This document shows positions 8,443 to 15,759 of a stretch of DNA of 64,000 nt, one piece after another (within the stretch, counting starts at the first letter, position 1; every line of letters starts with the position of its first letter). The position numbers were made by a program, and so were the translations under genes. The notes under the pieces were generated by a model. The model worked only from the letters and a program-made list of their open reading frames with translations, made no database searches and was not told the origin of the DNA. The DNA comes from Nocardia sp. BMG111209 (GTDB taxonomy: Bacteria > Actinomycetota > Actinomycetes > Mycobacteriales > Mycobacteriaceae): positions 4,278,001 through 4,342,000 of the forward strand of contig NZ_KB907307.1 of NCBI RefSeq assembly GCF_000381925.1. Reading direction: 5' to 3'.

Positions 8443-9029
8443 CCAGTTACACGATTCCGAATGTGATCGCCCAGCATCCGCGGGGCGAGCGGATCATGGA
8501 CGTCTATTCACATCTGCTGACCGAGCGGATCGTCTATCTGGGCACGCCGATCGACTCGGGGGTCGCGAACGCGCTCATCGCCCAGCTGCTGCATCTGGAC
8601 GCGGACAGTCCGGGGCAGGAGATCAATCTGTACATCAACTGCGAAGGCGGCGAACTGCCGGCGATGCTCGCGATGTACGACACCATGCAGCACATCCAGT
8701 CCCCGGTGGCGACCACCTGCGTGGGGCAGGCCATCGCCGTGGGTGCGGTGCTGCTGGCCGGTGGTGCGTCCGGGCGGCGGGCGATGCTGCCGCATGCGCG
8801 GGTGGTGCTGCATCAGCCCGCCACCCGCGGGCAGGGCGCGATTCCGGATCTGATCCTGCAGGCCGACGAATTGGTGCGGATGCGGGCCGAGATCGAGGCG
8901 ATCCTGTCGACCCACACCGGGCAGGCCGTGGAGACGCTGCGGCACGACACCGACCGGGATCGGGTCTTCACCGCGACGAGCGCCATCGAATACGGACTCG
9001 TGGACAGCGTGCTCGGGCCGCGCGCCTGA
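8439..9029 (+). CDS. ClpP-like subunit with catalytic Ser replaced by Ala (ClpR-like)
   Basis: Second ClpP-fold subunit of 196 aa, starting at the ATG that overlaps the previous stop. His125 (VVLHQP) and the acidic DRDRVF segment are kept and the family fold motifs are present. The nucleophile segment reads VGQAIAVGAVLL where active ClpPs have GQAASMGA, so the catalytic serine position is Ala100, encoded GCC. It is therefore predicted to be proteolytically inactive by itself and to act as a structural or regulatory ring partner of the active upstream subunit, like ClpR of plastids and cyanobacteria. It converges on the hydrolase gene with 11 bases between them. Confidence 0.9.
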   Translation: MTSYTIPNVIAQHPRGERIMDVYSHLLTERIVYLGTPIDSGVANALIAQLLHLDADSPGQEINLYINCEGGELPAMLAMYDTMQHIQSPVATTCVGQAIAVGAVLLAGGASGRRAMLPHARVVLHQPATRGQGAIPDLILQADELVRMRAEIEAILSTHTGQAVETLRHDTDRDRVFTATSAIEYGLVDSVLGPRA

Positions 9030-9048
9030 CGGGCGACCGGTCAGGCGC
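9022..9048. terminator. Bidirectional hairpin containing both stop codons of convergent genes
   Basis: Nine-bp perfect stem GCGCCTGAC (9022-9030) and GTCAGGCGC (9040-9048) with a 9-base loop. The TGA of the ClpR-like gene lies in one arm and the TGA of the opposing hydrolase gene in the other. It probably terminates both transcripts. Confidence 0.6.
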
Positions 9049-9916
9049 CGAGCGGGCGGAAGCGCACGGCGTCACCGTCGGTGACGAGGTGCCCGGCGCC
9101 CGGCGGCCGGAAGTGGGTGCCGATGATCAGTACGCCGGAGTCGGCGTATTCGGCGACCAGCCGCCGCCGGGTGTCGCAGGCCTGTTCGCGATCGAAGTCG
9201 GCGAGCGAATACCACTGCGGCTCGGCCAGTTGTACGGGATGGTGCGCGCAATCGCCGGTGACCAGCGCCGTTTCGCCGCCGGAGGTGATCCGCACGGACA
9301 GGTGACCGGGTGAATGGCCCGGTGTCGCCACCAGTTGCAGTGCCTCGCTCACCCGGTGGCCGGGTTCCACCAGGTCGACCTGTCCGGCGGCGAACAGCGG
9401 TTCGACCGCGTCGGCCAGGTTGAAGACGTTGGATTCGGCCTGTTCCGGTTCCGGCGTGGCCCGCCAGTGCTCGTATTCGGCGCGGCCGATCACATAGCGG
9501 GCCTTCCGGAAGGTCGGCACCCAGGAGTCGTTCTCCCACAACGTATTCCAGCCGACATGATCGAAATGCAGATGGGTGCAGAGCACCACGTCGACATCGT
9601 CACGGCCGAAGCCGGCGGCGGTCAGTTCGCCGAGCAGTCCCGAATCGCCCGCCACCCAGGCATATTCGTCCGGCAACTGCCGCGGGCCGATGCAGGGATC
9701 GATGAGGATGCGCTGATCCCCCACTGCGAGGCACAACGCCTGGATGGCCAGCAGCAACTCGTCGTCGTCCGTCAAGGCCCAGGGCCGCAACCAGTCCCGA
9801 TGCGGCGCGAGGGCACTGGTCGTCGCGGTGGGCAGGAAGGCGAGCGGGATGCGCGTGGTGCGCTCGACCACGCGGTGAATGGTGACGTCGCCGATCCGCC
9901 AGGGTTCGTATGCCAT
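9041..9916 (-). CDS. Metallo-beta-lactamase-fold hydrolase
   Basis: Binuclear metal hydrolase of 291 aa, substrate unknown. The metal-binding signature HLHFDH is at residues 115-120 (His115, His117, Asp119, His120). A further His is in TPGHSPGHLS and an Asp in VTGDCAHHP, and IIGTHF closes the core. There is no signal peptide, so it is cytoplasmic. The family includes quorum-quenching lactonases, glyoxalase II-like and arylsulfatase-like enzymes, and these motifs do not separate them. It lies between the clpP pair and the ClgR/PopR-like gene, 226 bases downstream of the latter. Whether it belongs functionally to that locus is unknown. Confidence 0.88.
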   Translation of the reverse strand: MAYEPWRIGDVTIHRVVERTTRIPLAFLPTATTSALAPHRDWLRPWALTDDDELLLAIQALCLAVGDQRILIDPCIGPRQLPDEYAWVAGDSGLLGELTAAGFGRDDVDVVLCTHLHFDHVGWNTLWENDSWVPTFRKARYVIGRAEYEHWRATPEPEQAESNVFNLADAVEPLFAAGQVDLVEPGHRVSEALQLVATPGHSPGHLSVRITSGGETALVTGDCAHHPVQLAEPQWYSLADFDREQACDTRRRLVAEYADSGVLIIGTHFRPPGAGHLVTDGDAVRFRPLGA

Positions 9917-10142
9917 ACCGACCTCCTCGGGTACGGCCGGGCAACGTCACCCCCGAACGACCGTGCGCCCGTTCGACAGTCGCGGCGACTCCCGAACCGC
10001 CCGATCCGGACGGTATCACCTACCTTCGCCGAAACGATCCGGAACGTCGAACACGATGCGACAGAACGTATTCCGACGCGGCCGGGACCGAGGACCGGAC
10101 GCGCCCACCCGCACCGTCCGCGACGTGCCGGACCATCTCGGC

Positions 10143-10493
10143 TCAGGCCGCGAGCATGACGGGCCCGGTGAGCCGCTGTGGCGACAGACTCGTCCGAAGC
10201 CTCCGCAGTTCGTAGGCGACCTGTTCGGTGAGACCACCGAGATCCGTCCCCAGCGCGCCCGCCAGTGCGGCGATCATCTCGCTGGACGGCTCCTTGCGGC
10301 CGCGCTCGATCTCGGACAGATACTGTGGCGAAACACCGGCCCGCCCGGCGGTATCGGCGAGCGTATCGCCCTGCTCCTGTCGCAGCACACGCAGTCGCTG
10401 CCCGAGCACCTCACGCCACAGCGGCTCGGGTGCGGCCGGTTCGGGGTCCGGCCGGCCGCCGGGAATGGCACGCAATTTCGGATACTCGCCCAC
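10143..10493 (-). CDS. ClgR/PopR-like helix-turn-helix regulator with C-terminal LAA
   Basis: XRE/Cro-type DNA-binding protein of 116 aa. The HTH covers about residues 30-85 (GQRLRVLRQEQGDTLADTA, AGVSPQYLSEIERGRKEPSSEM). The SPQYLSEIERGRKEPSSE stretch is the hallmark of the ClgR/PopR regulators that activate clp genes in actinobacteria. The protein ends VMLAA. In Streptomyces PopR and ClgR, C-terminal alanines are recognised by ClpP for degradation, which forms a feedback loop. Here the regulator is 1.1 kb from a clpP pair preceded by two PopR-like palindromes. A CGCT-GTG-AGCG palindrome lies 44 bases upstream of the start, suggesting autoregulation. The regulatory role is inferred from family and context. 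Confidence 0.85.
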   Translation of the reverse strand: MGEYPKLRAIPGGRPDPEPAAPEPLWREVLGQRLRVLRQEQGDTLADTAGRAGVSPQYLSEIERGRKEPSSEMIAALAGALGTDLGGLTEQVAYELRRLRTSLSPQRLTGPVMLAA

Positions 10494-10536
10494 ATTCGGA
10501 GCCTACGGTCCCCCGCGTGGCCCGCTCCCGGAATTC

Positions 10537-10547
10537 CGCTGTGAGCG
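10537..10547 (-). promoter_or_regulatory. Candidate ClgR-type box upstream of the clgR/popR-like gene
   Basis: The 11-bp palindrome CGCTGTGAGCG has half-sites CGCT and AGCG around GTG. As remembered, the corynebacterial ClgR core is CGCTNANRGCG, and this differs from it at one position. It lies 44 bases upstream of the ATG at 10493 and could mediate autoregulation. Confidence 0.4.
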
Positions 10548-10570
10548 TAACGCCGTCCGGCGAAAAGCAC

Positions 10571-10600
10571 TCCGACCGGCAACAACGGCTGCCGGTCGGA
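10571..10600 (-). terminator. Hairpin terminator after the DUF5130 gene
   Basis: Perfect 11-bp stem TCCGACCGGCA (10571-10581) and TGCCGGTCGGA (10590-10600) with an 8-base loop. It begins 16 bases after the stop codon of the minus-strand DUF5130 gene, so it probably ends the aglA-ctaJ-DUF5130 transcript. Confidence 0.8.
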
Positions 10601-10616
10601 GGTCGTGGAATTCGGG

Positions 10617-11087
10617 TCAGTTCGGCCGGCCGATGGCCGCGGCCATCACCTTCACGGCCGAGACGAGACCGTCGACGAGTTCGCCCTGCCGGAACGAGCT
10701 CAGCGCGGCAGTGACACCCAGCTGGCACACCCGATCGTTGACGCGATCGGCGACCTCGCGGCCGGAACGGACCTCGACGGCACGGGCATTCGGCGATACG
10801 GCCAGCAGCACCGAGCGCTCGGCCTCCGGCGTGCCCGGGAACAGCGCGTCGGCGCCGGCGGCGGGATCGGTGGTCAGGTCACCGATGTAGATGTTGAAGC
10901 GCACCTTGGTGGCCCGGGTGGCCTCGGTGAGCGTGTTGTCCATCAGCAGCCGCTCGTTGTCGCTGAACGGCGCTTCGTTGAACACCTCGCCGGACTCGTG
11001 CACTCCGGACACCCGGCCGCTGGTGGTGACGACCCATCCGTGCGGCAGATCGGATTCGATCACCGCGGGCCAATTAGAAGTTGCCAC
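10617..11087 (-). CDS. DUF5130 protein, respiratory supercomplex association factor (PRSAF1)-like
   Basis: Protein of 156 aa whose counterpart beside M. tuberculosis pepN is Rv2468c. The mycobacterial protein next to ctaJ was found as PRSAF1 in the M. smegmatis III2-IV2 supercomplex structures, as I recall. Visible features are an N-terminal strand-rich segment (HGWVVTTSGRVSGVHESGEV), then a TPM-like body including ERSVLLAVSPNARAVEV and a C-terminal hydrophobic helix (ELVDGLVSAVKVMAAAIG). The ATG at 11087 lies inside the 3' end of the ctaJ-like gene (14-bp overlap), implying co-translation. Function as a supercomplex accessory subunit is inferred from synteny and pairing. Confidence 0.75.
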   Translation of the reverse strand: MATSNWPAVIESDLPHGWVVTTSGRVSGVHESGEVFNEAPFSDNERLLMDNTLTEATRATKVRFNIYIGDLTTDPAAGADALFPGTPEAERSVLLAVSPNARAVEVRSGREVADRVNDRVCQLGVTAALSSFRQGELVDGLVSAVKVMAAAIGRPN

Positions 11088-11346
11088 TTGCCCGGCCTCC
11101 GATCAGGTCTGCACCCGCTGTGATCGCGGCGTGATCATCATGCGCAGTGGCCGCATGGTGACCGAACGAGGTCTGCTCGTCGGTCGCACTCCACAGCACC
11201 GGGTCCGCCGTCCACTGATCACCGAGGTTGTAGTGGACCGGCTTCTCGCCGGGCAGGGGCTTGCCGAGGTACGACAACCCGGCAATCACCACGTAGATGA
11301 CCAGCGGAATGCCGCCGAAAATCAGCACTGTCTCGAGAATGGTCAC
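11074..11346 (-). CDS. ctaJ: aa3-type cytochrome oxidase accessory subunit CtaJ-like
   Basis: Small membrane protein of 90 aa. From GTG at 11346 it reads TILETVLIFGGIPLVIYVVIAGL, one transmembrane helix of about 20 residues, followed by YLGKPLPGEKPVHYNLGDQW and a hydrophilic tail. Actinobacterial CtaJ is a single-helix subunit of the cytochrome bcc-aa3 supercomplex encoded beside the DUF5130 protein, and both are present here with overlapping frames. The frame is open upstream into aglA, but that extension is an arginine-rich shadow. The GTG is chosen because it starts just before the hydrophobic helix. I recognise the pairing and the shape more securely than individual residues. Confidence 0.7.
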   Translation of the reverse strand: MTILETVLIFGGIPLVIYVVIAGLSYLGKPLPGEKPVHYNLGDQWTADPVLWSATDEQTSFGHHAATAHDDHAAITAGADLIGGRASGNF

Positions 11347-11426
11347 AGCCCAACGGTAGACGATGCCTCCGAGGGGTGCTCGACCGGTGAGCCTCCGTAC
11401 CCGTGTCGTCGTCGTGACCCGGACCG

Positions 11427-13031
11427 TCAGACCACCCAGGCCGCGGCATCGGGCGGCAGCAGCCCGTCCACGAGCGGCGCGCTGGCGAGCAGCACCTCGC
11501 CGGCCGGCAACGGGATCGGCGCGTCCGACGCGTTGAGGACGCAGCGCAGCCCGCCGGGCCGCCGCAGCACCAGGCAATCCGCCGGAGCGGCCTGCCACTC
11601 GACCGATTCACCGGCGAATTCCGTTCGCGTGCCGTGCATTTCGATTGCCAGGCGATACAGCGAGAGCGTCGAGTCGGGCCGGGTGGACTGGGCCGCCACG
11701 GTCAGTTCCGACCATTGCGGCGGGATCGGCAGCCACGGCCGGCCGGTGGTGAATTCGAACGCCGGGGCCTCGCCGCCCCACGGCATCGGCACCCGGCAAC
11801 CGTCGCGGCCGCGTTCGGTGTGCCCGGATCGTTCCCAGGCCGGATCCTGCAGAACCTCGTCGGGCAGATCGTCGACGTTGGGCAGGCCCAGTTCGGACCC
11901 GTTGTACAGGAAGACCGTGCCGGGCAGGGCCAGTTCCAGCAGCAGCATCGCCCGCGCCCGCGCGGTGCCGAGCGCGCCGCCACCGTAGCGGGTGACCTCG
12001 CGCTCGATGTCGTGGTTGGACAGCGTCCACGTCGGCGAGGCGCCGACGGCGGCCACCGCCTCGATCGAATTGTCCACGGCGGCACGGATTTCCGTGGCGT
12101 CGAAGCCGGTGTCGACGAGGCGGAAGTTGAAGGCCAGGTGCAGTTCGTCCGGTCGCACGTATTCGCCGAACCGGACGTTGTCGTCGACCCACACCTCCCC
12201 GATCGACACCGCGTCGGGATATTGGTCGAGCACCTTGCGCAGCTGCCGGTGGATCTCGTGCACGGCCGGATTGTTGAACCGCGGATCATCGTCGTCGTGC
12301 AGCAGCAATCGGGTGTCGACCGTGGCCATATCGGGCAGGCCGTCGGGCTTGGCCATACCGTGCGCGACGTCGATGCGGAATCCGTCCACGCCGCGATCGA
12401 GCCAGAACCGCATGGTCCGCTCGAAATCGGCCAGCACCTCGGGCTCGGCCCAGTTCAGATCGGGCTGCTCCGGCGCGAAGATGTGCAGGTACCACTGGCC
12501 GGGTGTGCCGTCGGGCTCGGTCACCCGGGTCCAGGCCGGGCCACCGAAGACGCTGGGCCAGTTGTTGGGCGGTTCGGCGCCGTCCGGCCCGCGACCGTCG
12601 CGGAAGATGTAGCGGGCCCGCTGTGGGCTGTCCGGCCCGGCGGCCAGCGCGGCCGCGAACCAGGGATGCTTCTCGCTGGTGTGATTCGGGACCAGGTCCA
12701 TGGTGACCCTGATCGCGCGCTCGTGGGCCGCGGCGATCAGATCGTCCATCACCGCCAGATCGCCGAACAACGGATCGATGTCGCGAGGATCACTCACGTC
12801 GTAACCGCCGTCGGCCATCGGCGAACGCATCACCGGGCACAGCCACAGCGCGTCGATCCCGAGGGCCTTCAGATAGTCGAGCCGGTCGCGCAGCCCGCGC
12901 AGATCGCCCACCCCGTCGCCGTTCGCATCGGCGAACGAGCGCGGATAGACCTGATAGAACACCGCCGCGCGCCACCAGGCGTCCGATCCGGTCGCGGCTG
13001 GTACTGCTGAGGAGGTGACCACACCGGCCAT
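11427..13031 (-). CDS. aglA: Alpha-glucosidase, glycoside hydrolase family 13
   Basis: Cytoplasmic GH13 enzyme of 534 aa hydrolysing alpha-glucosidic bonds of maltose-type or related oligosaccharides. The (beta/alpha)8 motifs are in order: DLVPNHTS (region I), GFRIDVAH with the nucleophile Asp (II), SIGEVW with the acid/base Glu (III), and LSNHD with the third Asp (IV). The N-terminus contains AVFYQVYPRSFADANGDGVGDL, which includes the calcium-binding-type loop. It corresponds by position to M. tuberculosis aglA (Rv2471). Spacing from glbO (34 bases) and to ctaJ (80 bases) suggests a four-gene minus-strand operon. Trehalose-related or sucrose-hydrolase activity cannot be excluded. Confidence 0.92.
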   Translation of the reverse strand: MAGVVTSSAVPAATGSDAWWRAAVFYQVYPRSFADANGDGVGDLRGLRDRLDYLKALGIDALWLCPVMRSPMADGGYDVSDPRDIDPLFGDLAVMDDLIAAAHERAIRVTMDLVPNHTSEKHPWFAAALAAGPDSPQRARYIFRDGRGPDGAEPPNNWPSVFGGPAWTRVTEPDGTPGQWYLHIFAPEQPDLNWAEPEVLADFERTMRFWLDRGVDGFRIDVAHGMAKPDGLPDMATVDTRLLLHDDDDPRFNNPAVHEIHRQLRKVLDQYPDAVSIGEVWVDDNVRFGEYVRPDELHLAFNFRLVDTGFDATEIRAAVDNSIEAVAAVGASPTWTLSNHDIEREVTRYGGGALGTARARAMLLLELALPGTVFLYNGSELGLPNVDDLPDEVLQDPAWERSGHTERGRDGCRVPMPWGGEAPAFEFTTGRPWLPIPPQWSELTVAAQSTRPDSTLSLYRLAIEMHGTRTEFAGESVEWQAAPADCLVLRRPGGLRCVLNASDAPIPLPAGEVLLASAPLVDGLLPPDAAAWVV

Positions 13032-13065
13032 AGTGCCAAAACTTTCCGACTACGGCGCAGCGACC

Positions 13066-13470
13066 TCAGATCGGTGAATTGATCAGCGAGTCGGCGGCCA
13101 TCTCCAGATATCCGAGCAACTGCCGTCGGTGTTCGTCGTCGAGCACCTCGGGCTCGATCTCCGCGACGCCGATCCGCATACAGCGCAACCAGGCGTCCCG
13201 CTCGATCGGGCCGATGCGGAACGGGTTGTGCCGCATACGCAGTCGCGGGTGGCCACGCTCGTCGGAATAGGTGCGCGGACCACCCCAGTACTGCTCGAGG
13301 AACATCCGCAGCCGCCGCTCGGCGGGGCCCAGATCCTCCTCCGGATACAGCGGGCGCAGTACCTCGTCCGCGGCCACCTCGCGGTAGAACGCCGCCACGA
13401 TGCGCCGGAACGTGTCCGCTCCGCCGATCGCCGCGTAGAAGGATGTCGCCGTCTGCTCGCCGGAAGTCAT
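13066..13470 (-). CDS. glbO: Truncated hemoglobin O (group II trHb)
   Basis: Group II 2-on-2 globin of 134 aa, a heme protein that binds oxygen and may support respiration or detoxify NO and peroxide. It is very close in layout to M. tuberculosis GlbO. Key residues are visible: Tyr29 (B10, FYREV), Tyr42 (CD1, PLYPEE), the proximal His81 (F8, RMRHNPF) and Trp94 (G8, RDAWLRCM). The ending [12 protein letters not shown] also matches. The ATG at 13470 follows GAGAGGG. M. tuberculosis GlbO is associated with membranes and electron transfer. Here it appears to sit in one operon with ctaJ and the PRSAF1-like gene, which supports a respiratory role. Confidence 0.95.
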   Translation of the reverse strand: MTSGEQTATSFYAAIGGADTFRRIVAAFYREVAADEVLRPLYPEEDLGPAERRLRMFLEQYWGGPRTYSDERGHPRLRMRHNPFRIGPIERDAWLRCMRIGVAEIEPEVLDDEHRRQLLGYLEMAADSLINSPI

Positions 13471-13593
13471 CGACCCTCTCGTTCCCGTTGCCGTCGTCCG
13501 CCGGAGTCCATTGTGCCCGCGCGGCCGGACCTACCCCCAGCGGAGGCAATACACCATCGGATGGCGTGCCGCGAATCGATGTACCGTCGGACA

Positions 13594-14292
13594 ATGGCAG
13601 ACAAGTTGCCGGTCGAGCAGAACTCGCCCTGGTCGAGCCACTCCCCCGACCCGCGGCGCGCTCGGGCGCACGCGTCGCACCGATCCACGTTGCAGACGAC
13701 GGCTCGCTGGCGCACCATCTCCCGGCAGCTCGCGCCCCGACCGGCCGAGGACCCGGAGGGGACACCCGAGCCGGCGCGGAGTCGCCCCGAATCGCTCCCG
13801 GAAACGGCCGAACTCCTCGCCGTCCCGGCGACCGAGACAGCCCCGGACGAACCGGCGGCCCCGGATCCCGAGCGGGTTACGGCCAGGTGGACGGATGTCG
13901 TCGAGATCGCGCTGACCCATCGGCCGGGCAGAGGGGAAATCGTGGCCGCCGCGCTGGCGGTCGCGGTGCTGCTGGTGGTGAGTTGTGTGCTGCTGGCGCG
14001 TCCGCATCCGCACGCCGCCGCCGCGCAGACCTCGGCGGTACAGATCAACCGCGGCTTCACCCTCGGCCGGGTTCAGAGCAACGACGGCCGGAAACTGCAG
14101 GTCCAGGACGCGCTGGGCGCGGTGTCGACGATTCGCACCACCCCCGACACCGAGGTCCTCGTCCTGCTCGCGACCCGGGTGCCCGACATCGCGACCGGGG
14201 CGTTGATCATGGTGCACGGCAACCGCGAGGCCGACGGATCCATCACCGCGAACCTGATCATGGGGGTCGGAACCGACGCCGGTGGCAAGTGA
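13594..14292 (+). CDS. Membrane-anchored protein with C-terminal DUF5666-like domain
   Basis: Unassigned protein of 232 aa. The first 105 residues are hydrophilic and rich in Pro, Arg and Glu and probably cytoplasmic. One transmembrane helix (EIVAAALAVAVLLVVSCVLL) follows at about 112-131. The outer domain has short beta-strand repeats (GFTLGRVQSNDGRKLQVQDALGAVSTI, then ATGALIMVHGNREADGSITA), which resembles the OB-like DUF5666 family. ATG at 13594 (MADKLPVEQ) is used. In-frame ATGs at 13561 and 13579 are alternatives. It is divergent from glbO. A similarly built protein is at 46851-47675. Confidence 0.65.
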   Translation: MADKLPVEQNSPWSSHSPDPRRARAHASHRSTLQTTARWRTISRQLAPRPAEDPEGTPEPARSRPESLPETAELLAVPATETAPDEPAAPDPERVTARWTDVVEIALTHRPGRGEIVAAALAVAVLLVVSCVLLARPHPHAAAAQTSAVQINRGFTLGRVQSNDGRKLQVQDALGAVSTIRTTPDTEVLVLLATRVPDIATGALIMVHGNREADGSITANLIMGVGTDAGGK

Positions 14293-14433
14293 GTCGCAGG
14301 TCACGGTCTGTTAACCCGAATGTGCCCCACAATGTGTGAAATCAGGGTGCATTGGTTCGGGTTCCATGGTCAACTGAGTGACAGTGTCTGCCCAGATACC
14401 ATATGAACCGGACAACACGAATTCGGGGTTCTC

Positions 14434-15117
14434 ATGAAGCAGCGGCACGGCGCCCGACCACACGAGGCGCGAGCACATCGACAACTCGAGCCCGCCGACG
14501 TCCACAATCGTGGGTCGGGGGCCACTCCGCTGCATGTCATGTCCGAACATTCCCATCTCGGTGCCCTGCCGCATCGAACGCTCGAGACCCCAACCGCTAC
14601 CTGGGTGAAGCGCCGGGTGTTGCTTCTGAACGCCACCTACGAGCCGCTCACCGCGCTTTCCGCGCGCCGCGCCATCGTGTTGCTGATCTGCGACAAGGCC
14701 GACCCCGTCCACGACGATCCCGAAGGTCCGGTCGTGCATTCCGCCGAGTGGTCCGTCGCATTGCCGTCGGTGATCCGCCTGCGCACCTATGTCCGTGTTC
14801 CGTATCGCGCCCGGGTTCCGATGACCCGTGCCGCGCTCATGCATCGTGACCGATATCGCTGCGCTTATTGCGGCGGTAAGGCCGAAACCATCGACCATGT
14901 GATCCCACGCAGCCGGGGCGGCGCCCACAGCTGGGAGAATTGCGTCGCGTCGTGTGCGCCCTGCAATCATCACAAGGCCGACAAACTGCTCAGCGAACTG
15001 GGCTGGACCCTCCACCAACCCCTGGTCTCGCCCAAGGGCCCGCACTGGCGACTGCTGTCGACCACCAGTGATCTGGACCCCGTGTGGCTGCAGTACCTGG
15101 GCGAGGGTGCCGCCTAG
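14434..15117 (+). CDS. HNH endonuclease-domain protein
   Basis: Protein of 227 aa corresponding to Rv2469c of M. tuberculosis. An N-terminal domain (about 55-135) includes VLLLNATYEPLTALSARRAIVLL, typical of this actinobacterial HNH family. The HNH module follows with two CxxC zinc knuckles: CAYCGG, then TIDHVIPRSRGG, ENCVASCAPCNHHKAD. The catalytic His is in DHV. These proteins are predicted nucleases of unknown role; their conservation suggests DNA repair rather than mobility. ATG at 14434 is used; ATG at 14539 (MSEHSHLG) is an alternative that keeps the whole conserved part. It abuts the oppositely oriented regulator gene with no spacer. Confidence 0.87.
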   Translation: MKQRHGARPHEARAHRQLEPADVHNRGSGATPLHVMSEHSHLGALPHRTLETPTATWVKRRVLLLNATYEPLTALSARRAIVLLICDKADPVHDDPEGPVVHSAEWSVALPSVIRLRTYVRVPYRARVPMTRAALMHRDRYRCAYCGGKAETIDHVIPRSRGGAHSWENCVASCAPCNHHKADKLLSELGWTLHQPLVSPKGPHWRLLSTTSDLDPVWLQYLGEGAA

Positions 15118-15690
15118 TCACGGGTAGTCGCTGACCATCACCGCCCAGGTGCCCGGCGCCAGGGCGTCGAAGACGTGCGGTAGATCGCCCGGGTAACAGA
15201 TGTAATCGCCCGGACGCAGTTCCACCGGCGCGTCCACCGGGCCGACGAGCGCGCGGCCCGCGGCCAGCACCACGTGTTCGACCACGCCGCGCTGATGTGG
15301 GTCCGACACGCGCCGGCCGCCGGGTTCGGCGGTGATGCGGTAGACATCGCGCGGGCTGCCGGGCCGGGAGGCCGCGAGCACCGTCGCGTGGTAGTCCGCC
15401 TGTGACGATCCCAGCATCGGGCCCTCGCCCGCGCGGATCACCTGCACGGTCGGCTGCGGCGAATCCAGCAGTCCGGAGAACGGGATGCCCAGCGCCACGC
15501 ACAGTGCCCACAGGGTTTCGATGCTCGGATTACCGGAGCCCGACTCCAGTTGTGACAGTGTGGATTTCGCGATCCCGGCGCGGCGCGCCACCTCGGTCAG
15601 CGACAGCCCGGACCGGGTGCGCTCGCGGCGCAGCGCGGCGGCGATCACTTCCTGCGGGGTCCGGCCCCCGGCGGTTTCAGGCACGCTCAT
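15118..15690 (-). CDS. XRE-family regulator with cupin sensor domain
   Basis: Transcription factor of 190 aa. The HTH is at about 12-70 (RRERTRSGLSLTEVARRAGIAKSTLSQLESG) and the C-terminal cupin at about 85-188 (EPGGRR, HQRGVVEHVVLAAGRALVG, LRPGDYICYPGDLPHVF). Such XRE-cupin proteins commonly repress a neighbouring transporter or catabolic operon and respond to a small ligand bound in the cupin barrel. It is divergent from azlCD with 57 bases between starts, so it is the likely regulator of that exporter. The frame continues 860 bases upstream, but that is the antisense shadow of azlC. ATG at 15690 begins the recognisable protein. Confidence 0.9.
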   Translation of the reverse strand: MSVPETAGGRTPQEVIAAALRRERTRSGLSLTEVARRAGIAKSTLSQLESGSGNPSIETLWALCVALGIPFSGLLDSPQPTVQVIRAGEGPMLGSSQADYHATVLAASRPGSPRDVYRITAEPGGRRVSDPHQRGVVEHVVLAAGRALVGPVDAPVELRPGDYICYPGDLPHVFDALAPGTWAVMVSDYP

Positions 15691-15729
15691 GGTGGTTGTC
15701 GACAGTACCCGGACGAGCCCGGGACCACG

Positions 15730-15759
15730 TTGACGAACCCGGCACGCATGTTCATTATA
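15730..15759 (+). promoter_or_regulatory. Candidate promoter overlapping the start of azlC
   Basis: TTGACG at 15730-15735 is followed after 17-18 bases by an AT-rich CATTATA segment at 15753-15759, unusual in this GC-rich sequence. If used, transcription would start close to the in-frame GTG at 15766, giving a leaderless azlC message beginning IWRTLDRGD after two residues. The ATG at 15748 would then be untranscribed. Confidence 0.4.

Noticed and set aside
7840-9029. The pair as housekeeping clpP1 clpP2
   Set aside because: There is no tig or clpX nearby, and the second subunit lacks the catalytic serine that housekeeping ClpP1 and ClpP2 keep.
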